This document shows, one piece after another, positions 1 to 7,361 of a DNA stretch of 33,516 bases. Source of the stretch: Fidelibacterota bacterium (GTDB taxonomy: Bacteria; Fidelibacterota; UBA8477; JABMPR01); NCBI GenBank assembly GCA_024278595.1, contig JAJRSW010000038.1, positions 1 through 33,516 on the forward strand. Direction: 5' to 3'. Within the stretch, counting starts at the first letter, position 1. Every line of letters begins with the position of its first letter. A model generated the notes under the pieces. That model ran no database searches. It was given only the letters and a program-made list of their open reading frames with translations, and had not been told where the DNA came from. The position numbers and the translations under genes were made by a program.

Positions 1-243
1 AAAGCATTAAACATCTTTATGGGGCACTACATTCATCATTTCAAACGCCCGCCTTTATATTATCAATCACTTACACCTCTAATTATTTGAAAATAGGTGC
101 TTTTTATTGGTTCTGTAGGCTGAATTGGTAAACCTGGGTTAACTATATGGGATTTTTGGTAGTATATGATTACTTTATTATGTAGGTTGAGATTTAATGG
201 GATGAGATATGTCATAAACTGTTAAACAAATCTTGAATTCTCT
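1..243. other. Intergenic, no feature recognised
   Basis: AT-rich sequence with stops in all frames and no convincing coding region, tRNA or repeat. It may hold the promoter of the small gene that starts at 300, but I see no clear -35/-10 pair. Confidence 0.5.
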
Positions 244-276
244 AGGGGAGTAACCTTTCCCACTAGGTTGCTCCCT
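244..276 (+). promoter_or_regulatory. Leader hairpin upstream of the 68-aa gene
   Basis: The arms AGGGGAGTAACCT (244-256) and AGGTTGCTCCCT (265-276) form an imperfect inverted repeat of about 12 bp with an 8-nt loop. It ends 14 nt before the GGGGG ribosome site and 23 nt before the ATG at 300. No U-run follows, so an ordinary terminator is unlikely. It could be a 5' UTR structure, an operator, or the end of a lost mobile element. The role is inferred only from position. Confidence 0.4.
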
Positions 277-299
277 GCACAAATAATTAGGGGGACACA

Positions 300-506
300 A
301 TGGCTAAATATTACGTAAACAAAAACGCTCAGGAGAATGGGGATCATGAGGTTCACACTTCAACTTGCTCGTGGCTACCGAAAAAAGAGAATCGACTTTA
401 TCTTGGTGTATTCGCGACCTGCAGAAGGGCTGTGACAGAAGCCAAAAAGACCTATTCCAAATCTAACGGGCGTTATTATTGCTCAAATGCTTGCAATACT
501 GGTTGA
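300..506 (+). CDS. Small Cys-containing conserved hypothetical protein (68 aa)
   Basis: The ORF begins at ATG 300 after a purine-rich ribosome site (GGGGG at about 290). The product is soluble, without signal peptide or membrane helix. It has four cysteines (C23, C41, C61, C65) plus H16 and H19. The C-terminal YYCSNAC pattern and the spacing suggest a small metal-binding (zinc-type) or disulfide-stabilised fold. The opening 'MAKYYVNKNAQ' and the 'KKTY' stretch before the last Cys pair resemble a short hypothetical family I recall from diverse bacteria, but I cannot name a function. It stands alone, with no operon partner on either side. Confidence is good that it is a real gene and low for any role. 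Confidence 0.7.
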   Translation: MAKYYVNKNAQENGDHEVHTSTCSWLPKKENRLYLGVFATCRRAVTEAKKTYSKSNGRYYCSNACNTG

Positions 507-618
507 TCGAAGATGCCTGTAAGATCAGTATTTACTCTTCAATAACTAAGTCGAATCAGTTAGATATGATTACTATCTTGTATAAAATGAAATTCAATTC
601 TATTGAAAGGTGTTTTAT

Positions 619-2259
619 ATGAGAAAGAATTTTTTCCACCTAGCGTTCAATTGTAGTATTGCCATCTTGTTGCTTATCACAAATTCACTTGTGGCCCAAT
701 GGCCCACCTCACCTGATTCAGCACTGTATGTAGGTCATGGAAGCGATGCACAGGTTGTATCAGACGGACTTGGAGGAGTGTTCGTTGTAACTGGAAATTC
801 CTCTATAAACTGTTACCGTATAAACCATTTGGGTGAAATTGAATGGGGTCCAGTGCAGCTAGAGGGCGAATACAATGATCAATACGACCAATCAGTTGCT
901 CTTTCAAGTGATGGTAGTTTGATTGTTTCTTATGTTGACATCTTATTTATAGGCGGACCTGATTGGGGTGATGCAAATATCCGTGTCCAGAAAATATCTT
1001 CTGAGGGATTAAAATTATGGGGTGATGATGTGGTTGTCACACCCGATGATGCTACTGGACCGTATGACCAATTTCCTAATGCCATGCTAAGCTATGTAAT
1101 CGCTGATGATGCTGGGGGCGCCTATGTCGCATGGGATGATTATAGGAATGATGACGATGCTGTTGGTTATGGTGAATTATACATGCAACATATCGGTTCT
1201 ACTGGACTAGTGACTTGGGATAGCTTGGGGACTTTAATGGTTGAAGAAGTTAGAGGCTTCATTCTTTTCAAAACTAGTTACCACCTACCTGTAATACTCT
1301 ATTATTATCAAACTGAGACGGGATCACATTTTAACATTTCACAAATGGATGAAACTGGAAACGAGCTATCTATCGAACAAGATCCTGAAGTCCTGAGTGG
1401 GGGTAGCTATTATAGCTTAGGTCTGGATGACAATCTCTACTTTTCAAGAGATGAAAAAGCCTTTAAATATAGTTTGGAATATATACCCCTTTTTCCTGAA
1501 GAAGGATTGGTGTTTTCCGATTCAACGTATAGGATTAGGGATATTCTACCAGATGGGTTCGGTGGACTTATAATCAACTACAGGAAGGATGAGGAGTCCG
1601 ATAGAAATTTCAGCCAATGGATAGAAAATGATGGGTCACTACGATTTGGTATAGGTGGAGTTCATAGTCTGACTGCAGGTGGGCAAAGGGAAACTTGTAC
1701 TCTGGTTGATCCAGAAAGCTTTATAGTGACCTATCAGGACTGGGATGACCACAAGGCTCAACGAGTTGATATCAATGGTAATTTATTATGGCCAATGAAT
1801 ACGCTAATACACACATATAACCACTATACTGATTTATTCCCAAGTGCTATATCAGACCATGAGGGTGGAATCATATATGTCTTTGATTACAACTATAATA
1901 CATATGCGACCCAAGTTGGTCCTGACGGCAGCATTGGTAGTATCACGGGTCTTGATGAGACCAAATATAGAATTGAAATACCTTCACATCTTAAGATTTT
2001 ATCCCAATACCCAAATCCATTTAATCCTATGACCACCATTGAATTTGAAGTGGGTCAAAATGATTTAGTTTACATTGAAGTGTTTGACCTCACAGGTAAA
2101 CAAATTCTCTCAAAAAAACAGCCTGGATATAGTGGCAAAAACCTAGCCTCCATTGATTTCTCACAGATCATGATGGCTTCAGGTCTATATCTGGTAACTC
2201 TATGGCAGGAGTCTATCCCTCAAACAAAGCAATTGATTAAGGTGATGTATTTGAAATAG
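619..2259 (+). CDS. Secreted beta-propeller-like protein with T9SS type A sorting domain
   Basis: I place the start at ATG 619, 8 nt after GAAAGG. An in-frame GTG at 610 overlaps that ribosome site and is less likely. The first ~28 residues are a signal peptide (basic MRKNFF, hydrophobic AILLLITNSL, then VAQ). The body has repeated units of the type 'DG.GG.....' and 'G...W' (for example SDGLGGVFVV, DDAGGAYVAWDD, DGFGGLIINY, DHEGGIIYVF), which suggest a beta-propeller. The last ~85 residues begin YPNPFNPMTTIEFEV and continue through a VFDLTGKQ motif, the hallmark of T9SS type A C-terminal sorting domains. The protein is expected to cross the outer membrane and be anchored or released at the surface. 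The ligand is unknown. It appears monocistronic. Confidence 0.85.
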   Translation: MRKNFFHLAFNCSIAILLLITNSLVAQWPTSPDSALYVGHGSDAQVVSDGLGGVFVVTGNSSINCYRINHLGEIEWGPVQLEGEYNDQYDQSVALSSDGSLIVSYVDILFIGGPDWGDANIRVQKISSEGLKLWGDDVVVTPDDATGPYDQFPNAMLSYVIADDAGGAYVAWDDYRNDDDAVGYGELYMQHIGSTGLVTWDSLGTLMVEEVRGFILFKTSYHLPVILYYYQTETGSHFNISQMDETGNELSIEQDPEVLSGGSYYSLGLDDNLYFSRDEKAFKYSLEYIPLFPEEGLVFSDSTYRIRDILPDGFGGLIINYRKDEESDRNFSQWIENDGSLRFGIGGVHSLTAGGQRETCTLVDPESFIVTYQDWDDHKAQRVDINGNLLWPMNTLIHTYNHYTDLFPSAISDHEGGIIYVFDYNYNTYATQVGPDGSIGSITGLDETKYRIEIPSHLKILSQYPNPFNPMTTIEFEVGQNDLVYIEVFDLTGKQILSKKQPGYSGKNLASIDFSQIMMASGLYLVTLWQESIPQTKQLIKVMYLK

Positions 2260-2538
2260 AATTGCAATATTGACACTAATTCCATGAAAGCTCCAACGAA
2301 CAGTCAAGTCACAATAAACTACAGCCTTGCAAAAAGCACAGATACTCAGGTTTTTGTGTATAATATTAATGGACAACAAGTATGGATTTCTGAAAAAATC
2401 TACCAAGATCCTGGAAATTACTCAATTCCGTTATCACTAGAATCAGAGATAATTTATCATTCACCATCTGGTGTGTATTTTTTTAGTCTGCAAACCGAAG
2501 ATGGAATATACACGAAAAAATTTATCCTCTTAAATTAG
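2260..2538 (+). pseudogene. Orphan second T9SS sorting domain after the stop codon
   Basis: Reading on in the same frame past the TAG at 2257-2259 gives an open stretch to 2538. Its product resembles the C-terminal ~80 residues of a T9SS type A protein: NSQVTINYSLAKS, VFVYNINGQQVW, SGVYFFSLQT and a terminal KKFILLN. The usual YPNPFNP start is missing. An ATG lies at 2284, but no ribosome site precedes it and a sorting domain alone makes no sense as an export substrate. I read it as a leftover 3' end of a related gene, or a tandem sorting domain separated from the upstream gene by a nonsense mutation. Readthrough would give a protein with two sorting domains. Confidence 0.65.
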
Positions 2539-2590
2539 TCTATTCTAAAATAATGTTTGTCTAACTATTAAGCATGATTGGAGGAGCAAA

Positions 2591-2720
2591 GTGAGGTTAT
2601 TCAATAAGAAAGTTCTAATGATAGAATTTGCATTGATATGGACCTTAGTACCATCAACTATATTTGGTGCTGATATCGTGAAAGGTTTGTGGAGTGGTGA
2701 TTCCCTAAGCTACAGAGATG
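2591..2720 (+). pseudogene. 5' stub of a secreted-protein gene, truncated by the IS21-type remnant
   Basis: A strong ribosome site (GGAGGAG, about 2580-2586) precedes GTG 2591. The first residues MRLFNKKVLMIEFAL...STIFGAD look like a signal peptide with a cleavage site near residue 27. About 16 more residues of mature protein follow. From about 2720 the DNA becomes istB-like in another frame, and the ORF runs to a meaningless stop at 2800. The gene appears to have lost everything after ~43 codons through insertion or deletion. The original product cannot be identified. Confidence 0.5.
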
Positions 2721-2721
2721 T

Positions 2722-3108
2722 GTCTATTATCGTTCCGTCTTTGATATGGCTCAGGATCTATACGATGATCCGGAGAAGATTATGCTGGCAAAATACTTGA
2801 AATCTCATTTACTCATCCTGGATGAACTGGGAATGAAATCACTTCCAGCTAAAGCAGCTGAAGCACTTTTGGAGGTCATTCACCGGAGGTATCAACAACA
2901 CTCAACCATTATTGCAACCAACCGGCCCATCGAGGACTGGGGGAAGATCCTGGGGGATACTGCTGCTACTTCTGCTGTTCTGGATCGCTTTCTGGAACTT
3001 GTTCATATTATCAAAATTACCGGTCGGAGTTACCGGCTCAGAAATATCAAAAAAGGAGCAATGAATATCGAAAAAAAAGAACTGGAAAAAGGAATTAAGA
3101 CGAACTAA
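2722..3108 (+). pseudogene. istB: Truncated IstB-like ATPase (IS21 transposition helper), C-terminal part
   Basis: The frame is open from just after a TGA at 2698 and becomes recognisable at YYRSVFDMAQDL (from about 2725). It continues through the Walker B-like LLILDELGM, the HRRYQQHSTIIATNRPIEDWG block with a sensor-like TNRP, AVLDRFLELVH and SYRLRN. These are the conserved C-terminal motifs of IstB/DnaC-like AAA+ helpers. The N-terminal half with the Walker A P-loop is absent, so the product could not work as an ATPase. A possible ATG at 2746 lacks a ribosome site. The last ~17 residues are lysine-rich, as is common in these proteins. Confidence 0.85.
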
Positions 3109-3125
3109 ACTGAACTCACTGGGGT

Positions 3126-3169
3126 GGTACACTTTGAAGTGCCCCCAACCGGTACATTTTCAAGTGCCC
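3126..3169. repeat. Tandem terminal repeats of the IS21-type end
   Basis: Two 19-bp direct repeats, 25 bp apart start to start, differ at two positions and share GGTACA.TTT.AAGTGCCC. They correspond to the multiple transposase-binding repeats at IS21-family ends. Confidence 0.75.
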
Positions 3170-3360
3170 GCTGACACCATAATCGTTCTTCTTTCGCCTT
3201 TTTAGCAATGATATATTTAACCTGAAGGGCAAATATATCGAAACACTTGTTAAACTGGACACACCTGTCCCACAGCATCACTCACTGACTTATTGAGGAG
3301 GGCTAAACGAGCTTGATATTTAGTAATTCTGTGTAGAATCGCCACCACGTATTCTTGTAA

Positions 3361-3612
3361 TACCATATTCAGTTCTAAAGTAGACATTAAATCCAAGATA
3401 TTTTTCTTTTTTACTCCCGGTGCGATTTTCAATAGAAAATTCGCACTGCTTCACTTTAAATGTGAAGCAGTGCGGCTTGTCCAGGCGTAGCATGGAATGC
3501 GAAGACTGATAGCTATGGTGAGCATTTTAAGTGTGCCACACTGAGTTCATCGAAGTGACGTGAAAATGGAAAAGATACAGGAGTTATGGCTAATTTGGAA
3601 CTGAATATGGTA
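3361..3612. mobile_element. MITE-like element, copy A (27-bp terminal inverted repeats)
   Basis: The left end (3361-3387) starts TACCATATTCAGTTC. The reverse complement of the right end (3586-3612) starts with the same 15 bases, and the two 27-bp ends differ at only 3 positions. The interior holds a stretch GAAGTGA...GGAAAAGATAC (about 3552-3578) that is repeated in copy B at 31134-31292 in the same relative order. There is no plausible coding sequence inside. Copy A is ~90 bp longer than copy B because it carries an extra hairpin (3442-3474) and a REP-like segment (CTGAGTTCATCGAAGTG, 3541-3557). A 2-bp TA target duplication is possible but not certain. The flanking stretch 3177-3360 holds nothing I recognise. 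Confidence 0.7.
3442..3474. repeat. Perfect 13-bp hairpin inside MITE copy A
   Basis: CGCACTGCTTCAC (3442-3454) pairs exactly with GTGAAGCAGTGCG (3462-3474) across a 7-nt loop. It is absent from the other MITE copy, so it is probably a later insertion or a separate small palindromic repeat. It could act as a bidirectional terminator, but no U-run follows. Confidence 0.6.
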
Positions 3613-3659
3613 TAACATCCCTGCACTCTGAAGTCATATTGCTACAAATCACTCAGACT

Positions 3660-4901
3660 TTAGATCTCAAAATTATCGGGGATCGTGGCATTCTTAGGAA
3701 TAATGATTATTCCATCCTTGATGGTCACCGTGTCACTCTGATATTCATTCAGACCATTTTTATTGATCAATTTGACATTTTTCCCGATGCGGACATTTTT
3801 ATCGATGATCACATTATTCATAATACAGTTGTTGCCAATACCAATGGGAATGCTGGACTGAGGTACCAGCTCAAAGAAATCAGCCCCCATACAGTATACC
3901 CGATCAAAGACAACCCCGTCCCCAATGACGCTGCGAATACCGATGATGGAATCTTTAATTTCGGCATTCCTTATTTTGCAGCCTTCTGAAACAATGGAAT
4001 GATCAATTTTAGCACCCCGGATCTCACTCCCTGGTAAAAAGCGCTGACGGGTGTAGATGGGGTAATCTTCATTGTAAAATGTGAACTTGAATTTTTCTTC
4101 CGTAAGGGCAATGTTGGCTTCGAAAAAGGTCTTGATAGTTCCAATATCCTCCCAGTATCCTTGAAAGCGAAAAGCGGTGGTTTTATAGGTGCCGATAGAA
4201 TGGGGTATAATATTCTTGCCGAAGTCATCTCCTTTAATCTTCAATACCTCCTTGAGGATATCTTTCCGAAAAATATAGATACCCATGGATGCCAACACCT
4301 TCTGTTCACCATCCAGTTCCTCGGACAATTCATCAATGAGCCCGGGGGTTTGAGGTTTCTCAACAAACCGCGTAATAGAATCAGCAGTATCCACTTTCAA
4401 TACACCCAATTCTGGTGCTGTGGTTAGGGGCATGGGACGTACGGCTACAGAAACGTCAGCGCCAGACTCCAAATGATGCTGAAAGAACTCTGAATAATCC
4501 ATTTTATACAAATGATCCCCAGCTAGAATAATATAGTGGGTAGCATTCATCTGCTCAAATCGATCCCAGTAGGAACGCACGGCATCGGCGGTACCCTGGA
4601 ACCAGTCTTTATTGTCGGCAGTCTGTTGGGCGGCCAGGATCTCGATATCACCCCGGGAAAAAATATCAAATTTATAGGTACTGTGGATGTGACGATGCAG
4701 GGAGGTTGTATTGAATTGGGTCAGGATGTGGATCAAATTTATCCCTGAATTGATGCAGTTGCTGATGGGGACATCAATGAGTCGGTATTTACCACCGATA
4801 TGGACAGCTGGTTTAGCACGATAGGAAGTAAGGGGAGCTAATCTCTCGCCCCGACCACCACCGAGGATGATCGCTCCGAGTCTGGTCTTTGCTGGTTTCA
4901 T
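3660..4901 (-). CDS. glgC: Glucose-1-phosphate adenylyltransferase (ADP-glucose pyrophosphorylase)
   Basis: The enzyme makes ADP-glucose and pyrophosphate from ATP and glucose-1-phosphate, the committed step of glycogen synthesis in the cytoplasm. The N-terminus carries the nucleotidyltransferase signature GGGRGERLAPLT (14-25), then KPAVHIGGKYRLIDVPISNC, the WFQGTADAVR block and AGDHLYKMDY. The C-terminal third shows hexapeptide-type left-handed beta-helix repeats (IRNAEIKDSIIGI, NNVIIDKNVRIGKNVKLI), as expected for this family. Its length of 413 aa is normal. Its start overlaps the glgA stop by ATGA (4898-4901), so translation is probably coupled. It is the last gene of the minus-strand operon. 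No clear terminator is visible downstream. Confidence 0.95.
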   Translation of the reverse strand: MKPAKTRLGAIILGGGRGERLAPLTSYRAKPAVHIGGKYRLIDVPISNCINSGINLIHILTQFNTTSLHRHIHSTYKFDIFSRGDIEILAAQQTADNKDWFQGTADAVRSYWDRFEQMNATHYIILAGDHLYKMDYSEFFQHHLESGADVSVAVRPMPLTTAPELGVLKVDTADSITRFVEKPQTPGLIDELSEELDGEQKVLASMGIYIFRKDILKEVLKIKGDDFGKNIIPHSIGTYKTTAFRFQGYWEDIGTIKTFFEANIALTEEKFKFTFYNEDYPIYTRQRFLPGSEIRGAKIDHSIVSEGCKIRNAEIKDSIIGIRSVIGDGVVFDRVYCMGADFFELVPQSSIPIGIGNNCIMNNVIIDKNVRIGKNVKLINKNGLNEYQSDTVTIKDGIIIIPKNATIPDNFEI

Positions 4902-6331
4902 TGTGGCATCTCTTTCATCTTTTTGTATAGTTCAATATACTGCCGGGCAGATCGATCCCATGAAAAATCCTGAGCCATGGCTCGCCGCATTAATTCGCTC
5001 CACTGACTTTTAGCCTGATATACTGTTAGGGCTCGTTTAACAGCTCTCAGAAGCGCTTTGACCGTGTACGGCTCAAAGAGAAAGCCAGTGCCTTGCTCTG
5101 AGGACCAATCGACCACGGTGTCGCCCAGACCACCGGTAAGATGAACGATGGGGATGGTGCCATAGCGCAGACTATAGAGCTGATTAAGTCCACAAGGTTC
5201 AAAGCGACTGGGCATGAGGAACATATCTGCTCCAGATTCTATGAGGTGTGCCACAGCTTCGTTATAGCTCTCATCAAAGGCAATCCTGCCGGGGTGCCGT
5301 TTACCAGCCTCACGGAGTTGTTGGGCGATCTGGGGGTCACCAGAGCCGAGAAATATAAATTTTAGACCCAGAGCGACCAGATCATCCAAAAGCTTGATGA
5401 TGAGTGGGAAACCCTTATTCTCAACCAGTCTGGAAATAGATCCCATGAGGGGGGTCTCCAGATCATCATCCAACCCGGTTTGCCTGAGCAGCTCACGCTT
5501 ATTCAAGCGCTTACCAGTCAGATCCAGGGCTGTATAATGAAACGGGGTGTAGCTGTCTCGTTCAGGATTCCAATAATCTGTATCGATCCCATTGACGATC
5601 CCGTGAAATTTTGGTTCGGCCATCCTCAGATGTTGGTGACTATGCTCATCAATTCCTGATCCATTTATTAATTCCCGAGCATAACCTGGGCTGACAGTAT
5701 TTACGAGGTCCGCCCCATCGATACCCTCCAGGAGAGCGCTGTAATTCTCCCATTGGGTCAGGGTGAGCATATTCTGGAGCACAGGGGGCAATAATTCCGC
5801 TTCATCCGGCGAAAAGTGGCCATGGTACAAAAAATTATGGATGGTGAAGATGGTCTTAATGGAGCGGGCTGAACCCTTGACCAGTCCAGGTAAAAGTCCA
5901 CTGTGGTGATCATTGCAGTGTAAAATATCAGGTGTGAGCAACTGCTTATCCAGGAGATCTATAATGACCAGTTGAAAGAAGAAGAAACGCTGATTATTAT
6001 CTGCAAATCCCGCACCATTTGGAAGGGTGTAGATGCCGTCCCGCTTAAAAAAGCGCTCATTCCCTATGAACCAGGTTTCAGCCTGACCCTTTGTGGCTAC
6101 TGATTTGTGAACGGTATACGCCAGGGTCTCAGACCCCAGACTGACGGATCCGCTGATCCCGGTGGAATTTATGCTATGCTGCTTCTGATCAATTTGTCCA
6201 TACAGGGGAGTGATGACCCTGATACTGGCAACCTGAGAACTTAAGGCAGCGGGTAGACTCCCTGCCACATCAGCCAGGCCACCTGTCTTGGAAAAGGGGG
6301 TGACTTCAGCCGATACGAATAAGATATCCAT
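4898..6331 (-). CDS. glgA: Glycogen synthase (ADP-glucose-dependent)
   Basis: This GT5-family enzyme transfers glucose from ADP-glucose to the non-reducing ends of alpha-1,4-glucan. The N-terminal Rossmann domain begins MDILFVSAEVTPFSKTGGLADVAG, with the K15-T-G-G18 motif that binds the nucleotide sugar. The C-terminal domain has SRFEPCGLNQLYSLRYG and PIVHLTGGLGDTV, the conserved active-site blocks. Its 477 aa is the usual bacterial length, and both domains are intact. It starts 5 bp after the upstream phosphatase-fold gene ends and overlaps glgC by 4 bp. The two glycogen genes are therefore expressed with the symporter and exonuclease-fold gene above them. Confidence 0.95.
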   Translation of the reverse strand: MDILFVSAEVTPFSKTGGLADVAGSLPAALSSQVASIRVITPLYGQIDQKQHSINSTGISGSVSLGSETLAYTVHKSVATKGQAETWFIGNERFFKRDGIYTLPNGAGFADNNQRFFFFQLVIIDLLDKQLLTPDILHCNDHHSGLLPGLVKGSARSIKTIFTIHNFLYHGHFSPDEAELLPPVLQNMLTLTQWENYSALLEGIDGADLVNTVSPGYARELINGSGIDEHSHQHLRMAEPKFHGIVNGIDTDYWNPERDSYTPFHYTALDLTGKRLNKRELLRQTGLDDDLETPLMGSISRLVENKGFPLIIKLLDDLVALGLKFIFLGSGDPQIAQQLREAGKRHPGRIAFDESYNEAVAHLIESGADMFLMPSRFEPCGLNQLYSLRYGTIPIVHLTGGLGDTVVDWSSEQGTGFLFEPYTVKALLRAVKRALTVYQAKSQWSELMRRAMAQDFSWDRSARQYIELYKKMKEMPQ

Positions 6332-6336
6332 GTGGC

Positions 6337-7353
6337 TTAGTTATCAGCGTAGCTCACACGACAGATAATGGGAAGGTGATCGGAATAGCCCCCCTGATAT
6401 TTACCACTGCGGTACATTCGGAAGGGCCAACCCGTATATTTTCCACTGGATTCCAGCAGGTAACCCGGTCGAAATGGAGCACTACTGGCCGGGATCCATT
6501 TAAATCCACGTCCATCCTGCAGCCCAGCGGAGATGATGATCTGATCCAATACGTCCCATTTTCCCCGGTACATATAGGTGCCTGCATCTGGATCCTGCTG
6601 GAGATCCCAGGTAGTATTGATCAAATCTCCTGGGTAGGTGCTTATTTTACCAGAACCAGCTCGGAGTACCTGAGCCAGGGATGGATCATCGGGGTGATCA
6701 TTAAAGTCACCCATAATGATGATATCGGCTCGGGGATCTTTACTAAGGATCTCATCGACCCGGGTTCGTAAAGTTGCAGCAGCGCTGCGCCTCAATGGAT
6801 CGGTCTGTTGCTGACCACCCCAGCGGGAGGGCCAGTGATTGATATATACAAAGAGTGGTCTCGGAGATTTAGCACCGGGAAAGCTGAATTCAGCTTCAAT
6901 GATATCCCGGGTTCTATCATCACCTGCCAGAAAAATGGAAATAAAGTGTTTGTGCTCCAGGACCAACAGCTCAGGATCATAGAGCAAGCCACAGTCGATG
7001 CCGCGTTCATCGGGAGATTCCTGGTGAATGATGTTGAAATTACCTCGAATGAAATCCTGATTCAAGCGATCTAAGACAGCGAAATTCTCGATCTCTGCCA
7101 GTCCCAATAGGGCCAAATCCTGATTTTGATCCAGATGGTGGATCACTCTGCTCAGATCCTGGTATTTTTTTACCAGTCGTTCCTCGGTCCATGCGTAACT
7201 GCCTGAGGGGGTGAAGTCATCATCCAGGGTTTCACCAGCATTGGTGGTATCGAATAAGTTCTCAACATTCCAGAAACCCACCTGAAAAGAATTCTGGCCA
7301 GCGGCATATTCAATACCACTGACCAGAATGATTGTAAGTAACAGGAGCCGCAT
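6337..7353 (-). CDS. Secreted endonuclease/exonuclease/phosphatase family protein
   Basis: A short signal peptide (MRLLLLTIILVSGIEYAAGQ) suggests export to the periplasm or beyond. The mature part has the EEP (DNase I-like) motifs: FWNVENLFD at the start, LGLAEIENFAVL (metal-binding Glu), VYINHWPSRWGG (catalytic His), IIMGDFNDHPDD (metal-binding Asp/Asn) and GYSDHLPIICRV (final Asp-His). All the residues expected for a metal-dependent phosphoesterase are therefore present. The family includes nucleases, inositol-phosphate phosphatases and sphingomyelinases, and the substrate here cannot be told. The gene lies 8 bp after the symporter and 5 bp before glgA. A role in releasing a phosphorylated or nucleic-acid-derived nutrient for the symporter is possible, but this is inference. 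Confidence 0.85.
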   Translation of the reverse strand: MRLLLLTIILVSGIEYAAGQNSFQVGFWNVENLFDTTNAGETLDDDFTPSGSYAWTEERLVKKYQDLSRVIHHLDQNQDLALLGLAEIENFAVLDRLNQDFIRGNFNIIHQESPDERGIDCGLLYDPELLVLEHKHFISIFLAGDDRTRDIIEAEFSFPGAKSPRPLFVYINHWPSRWGGQQQTDPLRRSAAATLRTRVDEILSKDPRADIIIMGDFNDHPDDPSLAQVLRAGSGKISTYPGDLINTTWDLQQDPDAGTYMYRGKWDVLDQIIISAGLQDGRGFKWIPASSAPFRPGYLLESSGKYTGWPFRMYRSGKYQGGYSDHLPIICRVSYADN

Positions 7354-7361
7354 GGTTTGAA

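Larger units (their letters stand above)
2720..3176 (+). mobile_element. Remnant of an IS21-family insertion sequence (right end)
   Basis: This fragment has the 3' part of an IstB helper gene followed by two direct repeats, GGTACACTTTGAAGTGCCC (3126-3144) and GGTACATTTTCAAGTGCCC (3151-3169, 17 of 19 identical), and a terminal ...CTGACA at 3171-3176. IS21-family elements carry multiple terminal repeats of this kind and end in TG...CA. The left end, istA and the first part of istB are missing, so the element cannot move by itself. The left junction is placed at about 2720 because istB-like coding can be read back to about 2722. Confidence 0.8.

Noticed and set aside
3177..3360. Possible gene or RNA between the IS21 remnant and MITE copy A
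   Set aside because: No ORF with coding character, no RNA-like folding signature and no repeat recognised.
3250..3432. 60-aa minus-strand ORF
   Set aside because: Its N-terminal third is the translated end of MITE copy A, there is no ribosome site, and the rest shows no recognisable family.
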